Below are positions 32,219 to 40,320 of a DNA stretch of 64,000 nucleotides, piece by piece. This DNA comes from Alteromonas lipotrueae (lineage in GTDB: Bacteria > Pseudomonadota > Gammaproteobacteria > Enterobacterales > Alteromonadaceae). The first letter of the stretch is position 1. Each line of letters opens with the position of its first letter. The stretch covers positions 1-64,000 of the forward strand of contig NZ_JAESDI010000007.1 of NCBI RefSeq assembly GCF_019249215.1, in the 5' to 3' direction. A model generated the notes under the pieces. That model was given only the letters and a program-made list of their open reading frames with translations, had not been told where the DNA came from and did no database searches. A program made the translations under genes and the position numbers.

Positions 32219-32902
32219 TTAACTAAAAAATGCTCTTCGCAATTCCACATCAGACAAAAATTTTCCACCTAACGCAGACGTCTTAGTGTACGAATTAGTA
32301 TCGCGTATCCCTCTGGCTTTCACACAATAATGCGTAGCATTAATGCTTACTGCTACGTCATCGGTGGATGCTAAGGTCTGGATGGCAACAAGTACTTGCT
32401 GCGTTAATCGCTCTTGCACTTGAGGGCGCTGTGCAAAAAAACTTACTAAGCGGTTTAATTTCGATAACCCGATAATAGTATCTTTGGGGATATAAGAAAC
32501 GGTAGCGAGACCATCAATAGTCACAAAGTGGTGTTCGCATGTGCTTGTTAAACTAATATCTGACACTTGAACAGGCTGATCAAGACGCATCTTATTTTCG
32601 ATTTGGGTTATTTTGGGAAAATTACGATAATCCAAACCGCCAAAAACTTCGTTCACGTACATCTTAGCAATTCGGGTTGGCGTGTCGTGCAAACTGTCAT
32701 CGGTAAGATCGAGCCCAAGCGTATTCATCACGTCACGCATTGCGATTTCAATCTTCTGACGTTTTTGCTCGTCGGACAAACCGTTCGCCACCATAGGCGT
32801 TTCAAGCCCTTTTTCTTCAAGCGCTGCTCTGACACGTTGTGCCGATTCAGAAATTGATGGCTCTAGTGCGTCACGCACAATTACCGCTTCTTTTGCTAAC
32901 AT
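32219..32902 (-). CDS. folE: GTP cyclohydrolase I
   Basis: FolE converts GTP to 7,8-dihydroneopterin triphosphate, the first step of folate synthesis. The 227-residue protein has the zinc-binding [12 protein letters not shown], the GLSKLNRLV loop and the late Cys ligand in [15 protein letters not shown]. Length is normal. Confidence 0.96.
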   Translation of the reverse strand: MLAKEAVIVRDALEPSISESAQRVRAALEEKGLETPMVANGLSDEQKRQKIEIAMRDVMNTLGLDLTDDSLHDTPTRIAKMYVNEVFGGLDYRNFPKITQIENKMRLDQPVQVSDISLTSTCEHHFVTIDGLATVSYIPKDTIIGLSKLNRLVSFFAQRPQVQERLTQQVLVAIQTLASTDDVAVSINATHYCVKARGIRDTNSYTKTSALGGKFLSDVELRRAFFS

Positions 32903-33320
32903 TAACCCTATCCGTAAATACTTCTTTACCCTTAAACGTAATCAACACGATTAAGGCTAACTTGATACCAAGATGCAAATGACAATACCGCCTGAAAGCC
33001 AACGCAAGACTACTGAATAGCATGATTACGGCCAAGGCATATAACTACGCTTTGGCAAAGGTTTGGCGACATCTAATGGCCATATTTTAGCATTCTAGCG
33101 GCTATTGATCGAGCAAATGCTGAGATTAGCCTCATCTGAAAATGCTATTAAGGGCGTGTTTTATAGTTATTCAGATAAAACGCTCTTTAAGGGGAATAAG
33201 ATCAAAAAACAAACGACTAGTAATAGCCACTAGGAATAGTGGCACAGTGTCACTCACTCAAATAGCGCTTCGTTTATGAAAACAAAGCGCCATGAAAAAC
33301 AGACCAAAATTCAAGCAATA
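32903..33320. other. 418-base gap between the lipoprotein operon and folE
   Basis: No gene is visible. Two imperfect inverted repeats are present: one at about 33149-33189 (GGGCG-TGTTTTAT against ATAAAACGCTCTT), and a cleaner 11-bp stem with one mismatch at 33265-33290 (loop ATGA). The second lies 30 bases past the stop of the DUF799 gene and may end that operon, though it has no T-run. Confidence 0.6.
33265..33290 (-). terminator. Stem-loop after the DUF799 gene (possible terminator)
   Basis: The arms GCGCTTCGTTT and AAACAAAGCGC pair with one mismatch and a 4-nt loop. The lack of a following T-run on either strand makes termination uncertain. Confidence 0.4.
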
Positions 33321-33998
33321 TTAATTAGCACTTTCACTTGGGGTAGGTTGGCCATACTTCGGTGAGCGAGGACCGAACAATAAACCGTTGTGACTTTCTG
33401 CCGACAGCAAACGGTTAGACGTTAATGCTGCAATATCAAAACCTCTATCAGTTACTGTTTCGAAAATCTGACTAACGGCAGCTTGAACTAACATACCCAC
33501 AAGGCCACCTGAGTTGGCGTTCTGGGTCTCAGCTGATGAAGCCGTTGCCATTCCTTCCCAAAGCACAGTATTGCCTTTTAAATCCATTAACGACGCAGAT
33601 ACTGTGACTCTCGTTTCGCTCGAGATAACTACGTAGCTTGTGCCATAATCTGTGATCGTGACGTAAAGCGCTGTATCAGCACCAAATATTTCATGTAATT
33701 TCGTTGTCGGAACAGCATGAATATCTTCTGCTACCGTAAGCCCATTGTTTTTAAACGTCTGGTCTACTAACGCTACTGGAAAGACATAAAAGCCAGACTC
33801 TGCAATGGGTCGAGCAAGTTGAGACATCACGCTGTAAGGTGCGATAACTTCAGGCGTATTGTTAATTGGAGGTAATACCACAACTGACGCAGGCGCAGCA
33901 TTTTTAAATGCAGTGTAATCATATGCTGGTGGAGCACTAACACAGGCTGTTAATAAACTTATCGCCATAAATGAAGCAGCTAATTTAAATACATTCAT
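33321..33998 (-). CDS. DUF799-family lipoprotein (GNA1162-like)
   Basis: The 225-residue protein has a signal with lipobox LTAC (Cys19), then ASVVVLPPINNTPEVIAPYS, typical of DUF799, whose Neisseria member GNA1162 is a surface-exposed or periplasmic lipoprotein. The fold is related to components of TolB/CsgG-type secretion or stress systems. It is the last gene of the trio CsgG-DUF4810-DUF799, 4 bases after the DUF4810 gene. Confidence 0.85.
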   Translation of the reverse strand: MNVFKLAASFMAISLLTACVSAPPAYDYTAFKNAAPASVVVLPPINNTPEVIAPYSVMSQLARPIAESGFYVFPVALVDQTFKNNGLTVAEDIHAVPTTKLHEIFGADTALYVTITDYGTSYVVISSETRVTVSASLMDLKGNTVLWEGMATASSAETQNANSGGLVGMLVQAAVSQIFETVTDRGFDIAALTSNRLLSAESHNGLLFGPRSPKYGQPTPSESAN

Positions 33999-34002
33999 TT
34001 TA

Positions 34003-34353
34003 CTAGACTCCTTTGGCGTTAGATGCGTTTAATAAAAAGTCGATATATTGCGCAGACTCCGGAAACAACGCCTTTTCTTGTTCAAAATGCAGTGTCCCTC
34101 TATCCCCATTCCCGCTTTCGAAATACAACATTCCTAAGTGTGCATGAATACCAGGAGCAATGGCTTTATCTTGTGCGGCCGCTTGCTCTATTGCTTGTTG
34201 AAGCACAGTAATCTGCGCCTCCAGCGATACATCTTCAGATTTAAAGTAGCTATACACGGCACTATTGTATTCGCCATAGTAATAAAGCGGCTCAGTGGTT
34301 TTACAACCAACTATACCTAGGGCAAGTAAGGTTATTAGTATCATTTTTTTCAT
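34003..34353 (-). CDS. DUF4810-family lipoprotein
   Basis: The 116-residue protein has lipobox IVGC (Cys17) followed by KTTEPLYYYGEYNSAVYSYF, the family start. The rest looks like one or two TPR-type helical repeats (GIHAHLGMLYFESGNGDRGT). Function is unknown, but it is regularly found between CsgG-like and DUF799 genes, as here. Confidence 0.85.
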   Translation of the reverse strand: MKKMILITLLALGIVGCKTTEPLYYYGEYNSAVYSYFKSEDVSLEAQITVLQQAIEQAAAQDKAIAPGIHAHLGMLYFESGNGDRGTLHFEQEKALFPESAQYIDFLLNASNAKGV

Positions 34354-34381
34354 TATTTTTTACTCACGACCTTTTATTGTT

Positions 34382-35062
34382 TTAAATTGCCCAAGCACCA
34401 GACTCTAAGCCATCAACTAAATTGTTCACTACTTCGCGAATGGCTAAATCAAGCACTTTTCCATTAAGCGTTGCGTCGTAGCTAGCGGTACTCCCAAACC
34501 CAATAACTTCACGTTCAGACAAACTATATTCGCCAGCTCCTGCTACGGAGTAAACTACTTCAGATGTTGTTACATCTACTACATTTAGAGTGACTTTTGC
34601 ATAAGCAATTTGAGATTTCCCTTTACCTAGAAGACCAAATAATTGCTTATCACCGATGGCTTTGCGTCCAAATTCGGTAACATCACCTGTTACTACAAAT
34701 CGTGCGCCAGCTATCGATTGCGTAGTACCTGAGCGAGATGCTTCAGTGGCAAGCAAATCCATATTGTCGCGATCGAGAACACTAAAGCGATTTGTTTGCT
34801 GCAAATGCCCCATCAAGGTAGTTTTTGCTTGGTTGCCTAACCGGTCCTGACCATTTGAAAAGATGCCATTTTGAAAGTTAGAACGATTTACAAATTGCCC
34901 CACAACCAGCTTACTTTTGGTGCCCGTATACTGAGAGTTGAAGCTTTCCACTTTTGGGGTTTCAACCACTTTTGAAGAGGTACTAGCGCAACCAGAGACT
35001 ACGGCAATAGCGACAACAGCTAAGGTAAGAACCTTAATACTCATTAATTTTTGAAATTGCAT
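34382..35062 (-). CDS. CsgG/HfaB-family lipoprotein
   Basis: The protein has lipobox VSGC and a CsgG-like domain with SKLVVGQFVNRSNFQNGIFS and FSVLDRDNMDLLATEASRSG. CsgG forms the curli secretion channel; relatives next to DUF4810 and DUF799 genes are not known to secrete curli, and no curli genes are here. I start at ATG 35062 (226 residues), which has AAAGGATGTGAT ahead; the frame is open nine codons further up, where the ATG would overlap no ribosome site. Confidence 0.87.
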   Translation of the reverse strand: MQFQKLMSIKVLTLAVVAIAVVSGCASTSSKVVETPKVESFNSQYTGTKSKLVVGQFVNRSNFQNGIFSNGQDRLGNQAKTTLMGHLQQTNRFSVLDRDNMDLLATEASRSGTTQSIAGARFVVTGDVTEFGRKAIGDKQLFGLLGKGKSQIAYAKVTLNVVDVTTSEVVYSVAGAGEYSLSEREVIGFGSTASYDATLNGKVLDLAIREVVNNLVDGLESGAWAI

Positions 35063-35084
35063 ATCACATCCTTTTATTATCAAA

Positions 35085-35098
35085 TTCACCTTGGTGAA
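35085..35098. promoter_or_regulatory. Inverted repeat TTCACC-N2-GGTGAA (possible operator)
   Basis: A 6-bp inverted repeat with a 2-base centre, extended by AT-rich flanks, sits 23 bases upstream of the csgG-like start. That places it in the leader or core promoter, where a regulator could block expression. The regulator is unknown. Confidence 0.35.
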
Positions 35099-35376
35099 AT
35101 TTATATTTCCTGCAAGCTAAGCACATTAAATACGTTGTTGCCCCGTTATACCAGCCTCTGATATAGGTGCCAATTAAAATAAAATGTCGAATAATGCATG
35201 AATTGATGTTGCAAACCTGATCATCGAAATACAGGCTAGAAATACTAGGAAGCTCACCTCATAAACATCAGAAAGCTTAGCTTGATAGGAGCAGCAGAAG
35301 AATTGTCACAAAATGTGTCGAAAGAACAAGTCGCTGTTGTAATCGTGACAGCCAAAGAATTTCATCAAGTTTGCTA

Positions 35377-35405
35377 TTGGTTGGCGTGAGTAGGATAGTT
35401 ATAAT
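35377..35405 (+). promoter_or_regulatory. Sigma-70 promoter of aguAB
   Basis: -35 TTGGTT (35377-35382) and a perfect -10 TATAAT (35400-35405) are 17 bases apart, 33 bases before the aguA start. Confidence 0.65.
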
Positions 35406-35437
35406 CCACGCATTATTTATTTCTATCGAGAATAAAC

Positions 35438-36502
35438 ATGCAAGGTAGTCGTAAACTGGTTCCTGAATGGGAAACCGTTGATGCTGTAATGCTGGCGTGG
35501 CCGCATGCAGAAACCGACTGGGCGCCATGGCTAGAAGAAGCCCGTGAGACCTACTTGAACGTGATTGCGGCGGTCAACCGTTATCATGCGGGTGTGATAT
35601 TGCTGTGCGCCCCTGACGATGTTGATAATGTGCAATCGCGTTTAGGCGATCACGCACGTGTGCTGATTGTGCCTGCGTCTTATAACGACACTTGGGTGCG
35701 TGACTACGGTTTTTTAACCTGTCGCGATACAGAAGGTTTTGGGGCGCCAGTAGAGTTTCGCTTTAATGGTTGGGGTGAAAAGTTTGATGCCAGTGAAGAC
35801 AATATGGCTAACCAACGCTACCTTGCTTCATTGTGTAAATTGCCCCTTCGAAGTAGCCCAGTAGTGGCTGAAGGTGGCGCGTTAGAAATTGACGACCTAG
35901 GCCACTTGCTTAGCACCTCTCAGTGTTTATTAAACCCTAAGCGCAACGGTGATATGACTATCAATGATTACGCTGAAACCTTTAACGACATGCTAGGCTG
36001 CAAAACGTTTACCGTGTTAGAACATGGTCACCTTGAAGGTGACGATACTGACGGGCATATAGATACCCTTGTGCGTTTCACGCCAAATAAAGGCCTAGTT
36101 ATTCAAGCGGCTGATAATCGCAAAACCGACAGTCATTATGCAGGGTTAAGTGCGCTTTGTGATGAGTGCGCCAGTGCAATGCCTGAGCACGAACAATATC
36201 GATTACCACTACCCAATATTGTTAACGACGAGGGCGAGCGTTTACCTGCATCGTATGCCAACTTTTTGATCTGTAATCGTGCGGTGCTCTTACCTATTTA
36301 CGGGCAACCTGAAGATGAAGCGGCGATTAGCCAAATGCAGCAGGCTTACCCCGACCATATTATCGAGCCTATAGATTGCTCGGTGTTGGTGAAGCAATTT
36401 GGCAGTTTACATTGTATTTCCATGCAGGTACCCACAAATACGTTGAAAGAATCTGTTATTTCCACCTTCTCAAAAGGAGTGTCTGTACATGCAACGAACT
36501 AA
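35438..36502 (+). CDS. aguA: Agmatine deiminase
   Basis: AguA hydrolyses agmatine to N-carbamoylputrescine and ammonia. The 354-residue protein has the peptidyl-arginine-deiminase fold with WPHAETDW near the start, NDTWVRDYG (substrate Asp), EGGALEID, the His in GHIDTLVRF and the nucleophile Cys in FGSLHCISMQ near the C-terminus. It overlaps aguB by 14 bases, forming the two-step putrescine route. Confidence 0.95.
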   Translation: MQGSRKLVPEWETVDAVMLAWPHAETDWAPWLEEARETYLNVIAAVNRYHAGVILLCAPDDVDNVQSRLGDHARVLIVPASYNDTWVRDYGFLTCRDTEGFGAPVEFRFNGWGEKFDASEDNMANQRYLASLCKLPLRSSPVVAEGGALEIDDLGHLLSTSQCLLNPKRNGDMTINDYAETFNDMLGCKTFTVLEHGHLEGDDTDGHIDTLVRFTPNKGLVIQAADNRKTDSHYAGLSALCDECASAMPEHEQYRLPLPNIVNDEGERLPASYANFLICNRAVLLPIYGQPEDEAAISQMQQAYPDHIIEPIDCSVLVKQFGSLHCISMQVPTNTLKESVISTFSKGVSVHATN

Positions 36503-37382
36503 GCTAAAGATAGGCTTGGTACAACAGTCTGTTGCTGATAACGACAAAGCAACTAACTGGAACAAAAGTGCTGAGCAAGTCGCGAAACTCGCCGCTGAAG
36601 GCTGTGAGTGTATTTTGCTGCAAGAACTTCATAGCACCCTTTATTTTTGCCAGCAGGAAGATACCGACGCCTTTGATTTAGCCGAACCTATTCCAGGTGC
36701 TGCAACAGATTTCTTTGGTGACCTGGCTGAAAAACACAATATTGTGTTAGTAACCTCTTTATTTGAAAAGCGCGGTTCTGGTCTTTATCACAATACCGCT
36801 GTGGTATTTGATAGAAGCAAAGAGATTGCCGGTAAATATCGCAAAATGCATATTCCTGACGACCCAGGCTTTTACGAGAAGTTTTACTTCACACCGGGCG
36901 ACATGGGCTTTACGCCAATTGAAACCAGCGTGGGTAAATTGGGCGTATTAGTGTGTTGGGATCAATGGTATCCAGAAGCCGCACGCTTGATGGCAATGGC
37001 TGGCGCTGATTTATTGTTTTACCCAACGGCAATTGGCTGGGATAGCACGGATACTGAAGAAGAGCGTAGCCGCCAGCATGGCGCATGGGAAACCATTCAG
37101 CGCTCACATGCGGTAGCAAACTCGGTGCCGGTCATCGTAGCAAACCGCACAGGCTTTGAAGCATCACCTGTTGATGGCGACCCAGGCATTCAGTTTTGGG
37201 GGCAAAGCTTTATTACGGGCCCGCAAGGTGAAATTCTAGCGAAAGCAGAAGCCGAAGGTGAAACTACCCTTTCGGTAGAGCTAGATTTAACCCGCACTGA
37301 AAAAGTAAAACGTATTTGGCCTTATTTCCGTGACCGTCGCATTGATGCATACGAAGACTTAACCAAACGCTGGCGCGATTAG
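36489..37382 (+). CDS. aguB: N-carbamoylputrescine amidase
   Basis: AguB is a nitrilase-superfamily enzyme converting N-carbamoylputrescine to putrescine, CO2 and ammonia. The catalytic triad is visible as Glu46 (LLQELH), Lys119 (KYRKMH) and Cys156 (VCWDQWYPEA). The 297-residue length is standard. The ATG lies inside the end of aguA, 9 bases after GGAG, indicating coupling. A strong terminator follows. Confidence 0.95.
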   Translation: MQRTKLKIGLVQQSVADNDKATNWNKSAEQVAKLAAEGCECILLQELHSTLYFCQQEDTDAFDLAEPIPGAATDFFGDLAEKHNIVLVTSLFEKRGSGLYHNTAVVFDRSKEIAGKYRKMHIPDDPGFYEKFYFTPGDMGFTPIETSVGKLGVLVCWDQWYPEAARLMAMAGADLLFYPTAIGWDSTDTEEERSRQHGAWETIQRSHAVANSVPVIVANRTGFEASPVDGDPGIQFWGQSFITGPQGEILAKAEAEGETTLSVELDLTRTEKVKRIWPYFRDRRIDAYEDLTKRWRD

Positions 37383-37425
37383 CACTAACGGCCTTATATT
37401 CTTTTACAAGGCTTTACCACGAATT

Positions 37426-37455
37426 AAAACGGGCACTTAGTTGCCCGTTTTTTTA
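37426..37455 (+). terminator. Intrinsic terminator after aguB
   Basis: The stem ACGGGCA / TGCCCGT (37429-37435 with 37442-37448) with a 6-nt loop is followed by T7. An A-tract on the other side allows some function for minus-strand transcription from pdeM. Confidence 0.88.
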
Positions 37456-37484
37456 TGGCGCTCAGCATTATGAAAATTTGCCGA

Positions 37485-38288
37485 TTAAGCTTTAAAAATC
37501 GTACCGTCATACAACATATAGCAAGCGCGGGATTTTTTGGATGCTAGCGATAACATGACCTCTTCATCCACATCTAAGCCCCCTGTGAATTGCCCAAAAG
37601 CTGGCATGATAAATAAGTCTTCAGTCACCACGAAGCACTTACCGGAAAATCGACGACGGGAAATAGTTTTACGTATTTTAGGATGATAATGGCCAATGAC
37701 TTGCGACTTAGCTTGGAGCTTGGCTTGTGGCTTAGCTTGCACCCCATCCTTTATACTTGGTTCTCTTTCATGTGGCTCTGTTCCACTTGATTCTGGCTCA
37801 CGTGGTTCTGGATCATGGATTTCTGGCTCATGGCGAAACACCACTTCATTTCGTGCAATTTCATGGCAAGGGTTGCCAGGAATACCTTCAGGTAAGTCGG
37901 GGTCGTGATTCCCTTCTACCCAATCCCAGTGGGGAACGTTATTTATGATATCGCATAAAAGGTTTCTGTCTTCAGCGGTCATACGAGACATACTATGTTT
38001 ATCGTGGAAACTATCACCTAAGCTAATCACCCGAGCAGGGTTGTAATCGCTAATAATGTGCTGCAAACGTTTAAGCGTGGCAACGGAATCTACACTTGGC
38101 AGCGGATTACCATAACTACGCAAGTAGCTGCCCTTTTCAAGGTGTAAATCTGATACCACCAGCCAGTCAAGCGCAGGCAAATACGCCACACCTCTGGCAT
38201 CTAACAACCAAAGCATCTCTGCAAATTTCACAATACTAATACTACGCAACGCCACCTGTGAAGATAGCCACTGCTCACTGATTGCCAA
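37485..38288 (-). CDS. pdeM: Ligase-associated DNA damage response endonuclease PdeM
   Basis: PdeM is a calcineurin-like metallophosphoesterase that travels with an Lhr-type helicase, an MBL exonuclease and an ATP-dependent ligase. Metal motifs are SDLHL (46-50), GDSFHD (91-96), GNHD (126-129), HEP (153-155) and GHYHPK (199-204). Between the last two lies an unusual low-complexity insert (about 156-198) of Glu-Pro and then Gln-Ala-Lys repeats. Start is TTG at 38288 with AAAGAGGT 6 bases ahead. The partner helicase is 7.5 kb away because an island separates them. Confidence 0.88.
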   Translation of the reverse strand: MAISEQWLSSQVALRSISIVKFAEMLWLLDARGVAYLPALDWLVVSDLHLEKGSYLRSYGNPLPSVDSVATLKRLQHIISDYNPARVISLGDSFHDKHSMSRMTAEDRNLLCDIINNVPHWDWVEGNHDPDLPEGIPGNPCHEIARNEVVFRHEPEIHDPEPREPESSGTEPHEREPSIKDGVQAKPQAKLQAKSQVIGHYHPKIRKTISRRRFSGKCFVVTEDLFIMPAFGQFTGGLDVDEEVMLSLASKKSRACYMLYDGTIFKA

Positions 38289-38467
38289 TTACTGACCTCT
38301 TTGAAAATGCTTTACTCAGTGCATTATACGCATTCCAGCCCAATTATGCTTAATTGAGCGTTTTGGCTGAATGAGGAATACTATGGAACTTGGATAACAG
38401 CAGCTCACGTTTTGCTTGCTACTTTACGTTATTGAATTTCGACCTACTTGGAGAGTCTGTTATAGAC

Positions 38468-39689
38468 CTTGAGTTCAATCAATGGGCGCAACACATCGGT
38501 TAAATTTCTGTGCTGGTGTTTCATAGTCTAACGTTTTTCTTGGTCTTTCGTTAAGTTGTCTCGCTACACTGCTAAGTTTTTGTTGGCTGTGTACTGATAA
38601 GTCGGTACTTTTTGGAAAATACTGCCGTAGTAATCGATTGGTGTTTTCATTGGTACCACGTTGCCACGGTGAGTAAGGATCGCAAAGATAGACTTTTATA
38701 TCAGTGGCTAGAGTAAATTGTTTGTGGTCTTTAATTTCTCTCCCTCTGTCCCAAGTTAGAGATTTATATAGTTCCTTAGGTAGCTTTTGAGCGTGTTTGA
38801 TAAGTGCAGCAATCACGATCGACGTTTTACTACTATCTACTTTCGCCAGCATTACGAATCGAGAGTGCCTCTCTACTAGTGTCGCTATGTAACTGTTGTT
38901 AGAGCCACATATAAGGTCGCCTTCCCAGTGACCAGGTATCGCTCTATCTTCAACTGATGCAGGTCGTTCACTTATAGAAACGGCATCAGGGATTTTGCCT
39001 AGACCTAATCTTTTCAGTGAAGATTGACGAGATTTGCGAACCACTCTTTTTTACCGCAAACACTTTTGCAGCTCTTTCTTTAGAGCGCCTCGCGTCTGAA
39101 TGAAGAGTGTTTTATAGATGGTTTCGTGAGACAGGTACATTTCCTGATTATCGGGGTATTGTCGCTTTAACCAACCTGCAATTTGCTGTGGTGACCATGC
39201 CCTTTTAAGCTTAACGGCTATCAGTTTACATAACTCTGGGGAGCCAATTAACTTACATGGCTTAGGTCTCAATGCTTCGTCCCATGCTCGTTCTTCAGCT
39301 TTTACGGAACGGTAGTGCTTCAATCCACCATTTCTTGTTACTTCACGGCTAATTGTAGATGGCGCTCTAGACAAACGTCTGGCAATTTCTCGAATGGATT
39401 GTTTACCGACTAAGCATCGTGATATTTCTTCTCTTTCATCAAGCGAGAGAGACTGTGGATGTCTTTTTCGTTCTGGTGGCCGATACCCACCAGTTTGATA
39501 AATGGTTGGCATAATAGAAGAATGAAAGCGGTCAAACATTCTAGCGATATCATGCAGCGAATCACCTCGCTTATATCTGTCCCAAATAAGTGCTTTCTGT
39601 TCTGGTGAGTAATAGATACGTTTTCTTTGTTTCATGGCAACATTCCCCCTTTAATAAGGATAGCGTTGCACTCACCAATTGAACTCAAG
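38468..39689 (-). mobile_element. IS30-family insertion sequence
   Basis: The element is 1222 bases with 25-bp imperfect terminal inverted repeats (38468-38492 and 39665-39689, 20 of 25 matching, both starting CTTGAGTTCAAT). It is flanked by AC on both sides, matching the 2-bp duplication expected for IS30 relatives. It sits inside the conserved end (AGACAAGGAGCGG) of one of the island repeats. Its transposase is interrupted. Confidence 0.9.
38475..39635 (-). pseudogene. IS30-family transposase interrupted by an in-frame stop
   Basis: Two open frames, 39051-39635 (194 residues, HTH domains) and 38475-39044 (DDE domain with GHWEGDLICG, LTWDRG and NENTNRLLRQ), are in the same frame and separated only by TAA at 39051-39053 and two codons (AAA AGA). 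Joined, they encode about 385 residues, matching IS30. A single base change therefore explains the break. Readthrough or two-part function is possible but unproven. Confidence 0.9.
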
Positions 39690-39776
39690 ACAAGGAGCGG
39701 ACGGTCAACGTCTGATAACCGGTGCAGATTTGCTGCTTACAGCGCCGAAGGGGGCGTAATTAATTGACTCATTATA
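39690..39776 (-). repeat. attC-like repeat, copy 1 (IS30 inserted at its end)
   Basis: This stretch directly follows the HEPN gene stop and aligns with copy 3 over its whole length: on the minus strand both share AGTCAAT near the 5' end, CGGTTAT and the end CTCCTTGTC. The arms can pair imperfectly, as integron attC sites do. The R-type box is degenerate (AAT rather than AAC), so it is not a canonical attC. Confidence 0.5.
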
Positions 39777-40317
39777 CGGCTTCTCGATATTCGTATACGC
39801 TTGTATCTGCATTGAAAACCAAACCATCTATATATTTTACTATATTGAACAAGCCTTCCTTTTCTCTATCGAAGTCGGTAATCGACTTAGTATTTGTGTT
39901 GTACCACTCTCTTGGATCTGGAGTTGCATGAACATTTCGATGCCTATTTTTGCAGATTTCATTTAAATAACTTACATCTCTGTTTGTGTAGCTAGTTCCG
40001 CGGCCTTGGAGAATGTCGAAATCGAGCTCACACTCAAACAGTTCCTTAATATTCGAGAATTCAGGATTATTAAATGATTTCAACCTTGTATATAGCTCAT
40101 CGAGAGCGTCTTCGTCGTCGCCTCGCATAACTGCACAATTATATACAATGTGCTTTACAGAGCCCTCTAGAAAGCGAGTAGCCATAATATAGACAGTCAA
40201 ATCAAGTAAAGACTGAATCTTTATAGCTGCGTGTGTGTTAGGTCTGTGTAGTAAAGCAGATTGTATGCACCCATCTAGGCTGCTTTTCAGTGTTTGAATG
40301 TCTGGCGAGTTAAACAT
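39772..40317 (-). CDS. HEPN-domain protein (putative RNase, MAE_28990/MAE_18760-like)
   Basis: The 181-residue protein has the HEPN catalytic pattern R-x4-H at Arg125-His130 (CKNRHRNVHATPD), with a polar residue after the Arg as in active HEPN RNases. The rest is predicted helical. It starts 3 bases after the DUF262 gene, and pairing of such HEPN proteins with DUF262 proteins is a recurrent arrangement in defence islands. Activity is inferred. Codon use is AT-rich, unlike the flanking chromosome. Confidence 0.72.
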   Translation of the reverse strand: MFNSPDIQTLKSSLDGCIQSALLHRPNTHAAIKIQSLLDLTVYIMATRFLEGSVKHIVYNCAVMRGDDEDALDELYTRLKSFNNPEFSNIKELFECELDFDILQGRGTSYTNRDVSYLNEICKNRHRNVHATPDPREWYNTNTKSITDFDREKEGLFNIVKYIDGLVFNADTSVYEYREAV

Positions 40318-40320
40318 TAG

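Larger units (their letters stand above)
35063..35437. other. Divergent intergenic region between csgG-like gene and aguA
   Basis: The 375-base region contains a TTCACC-TT-GGTGAA inverted repeat (35085-35098) close to the csgG-like start and the aguA promoter (35377-35405). No gene is visible. Confidence 0.65.
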
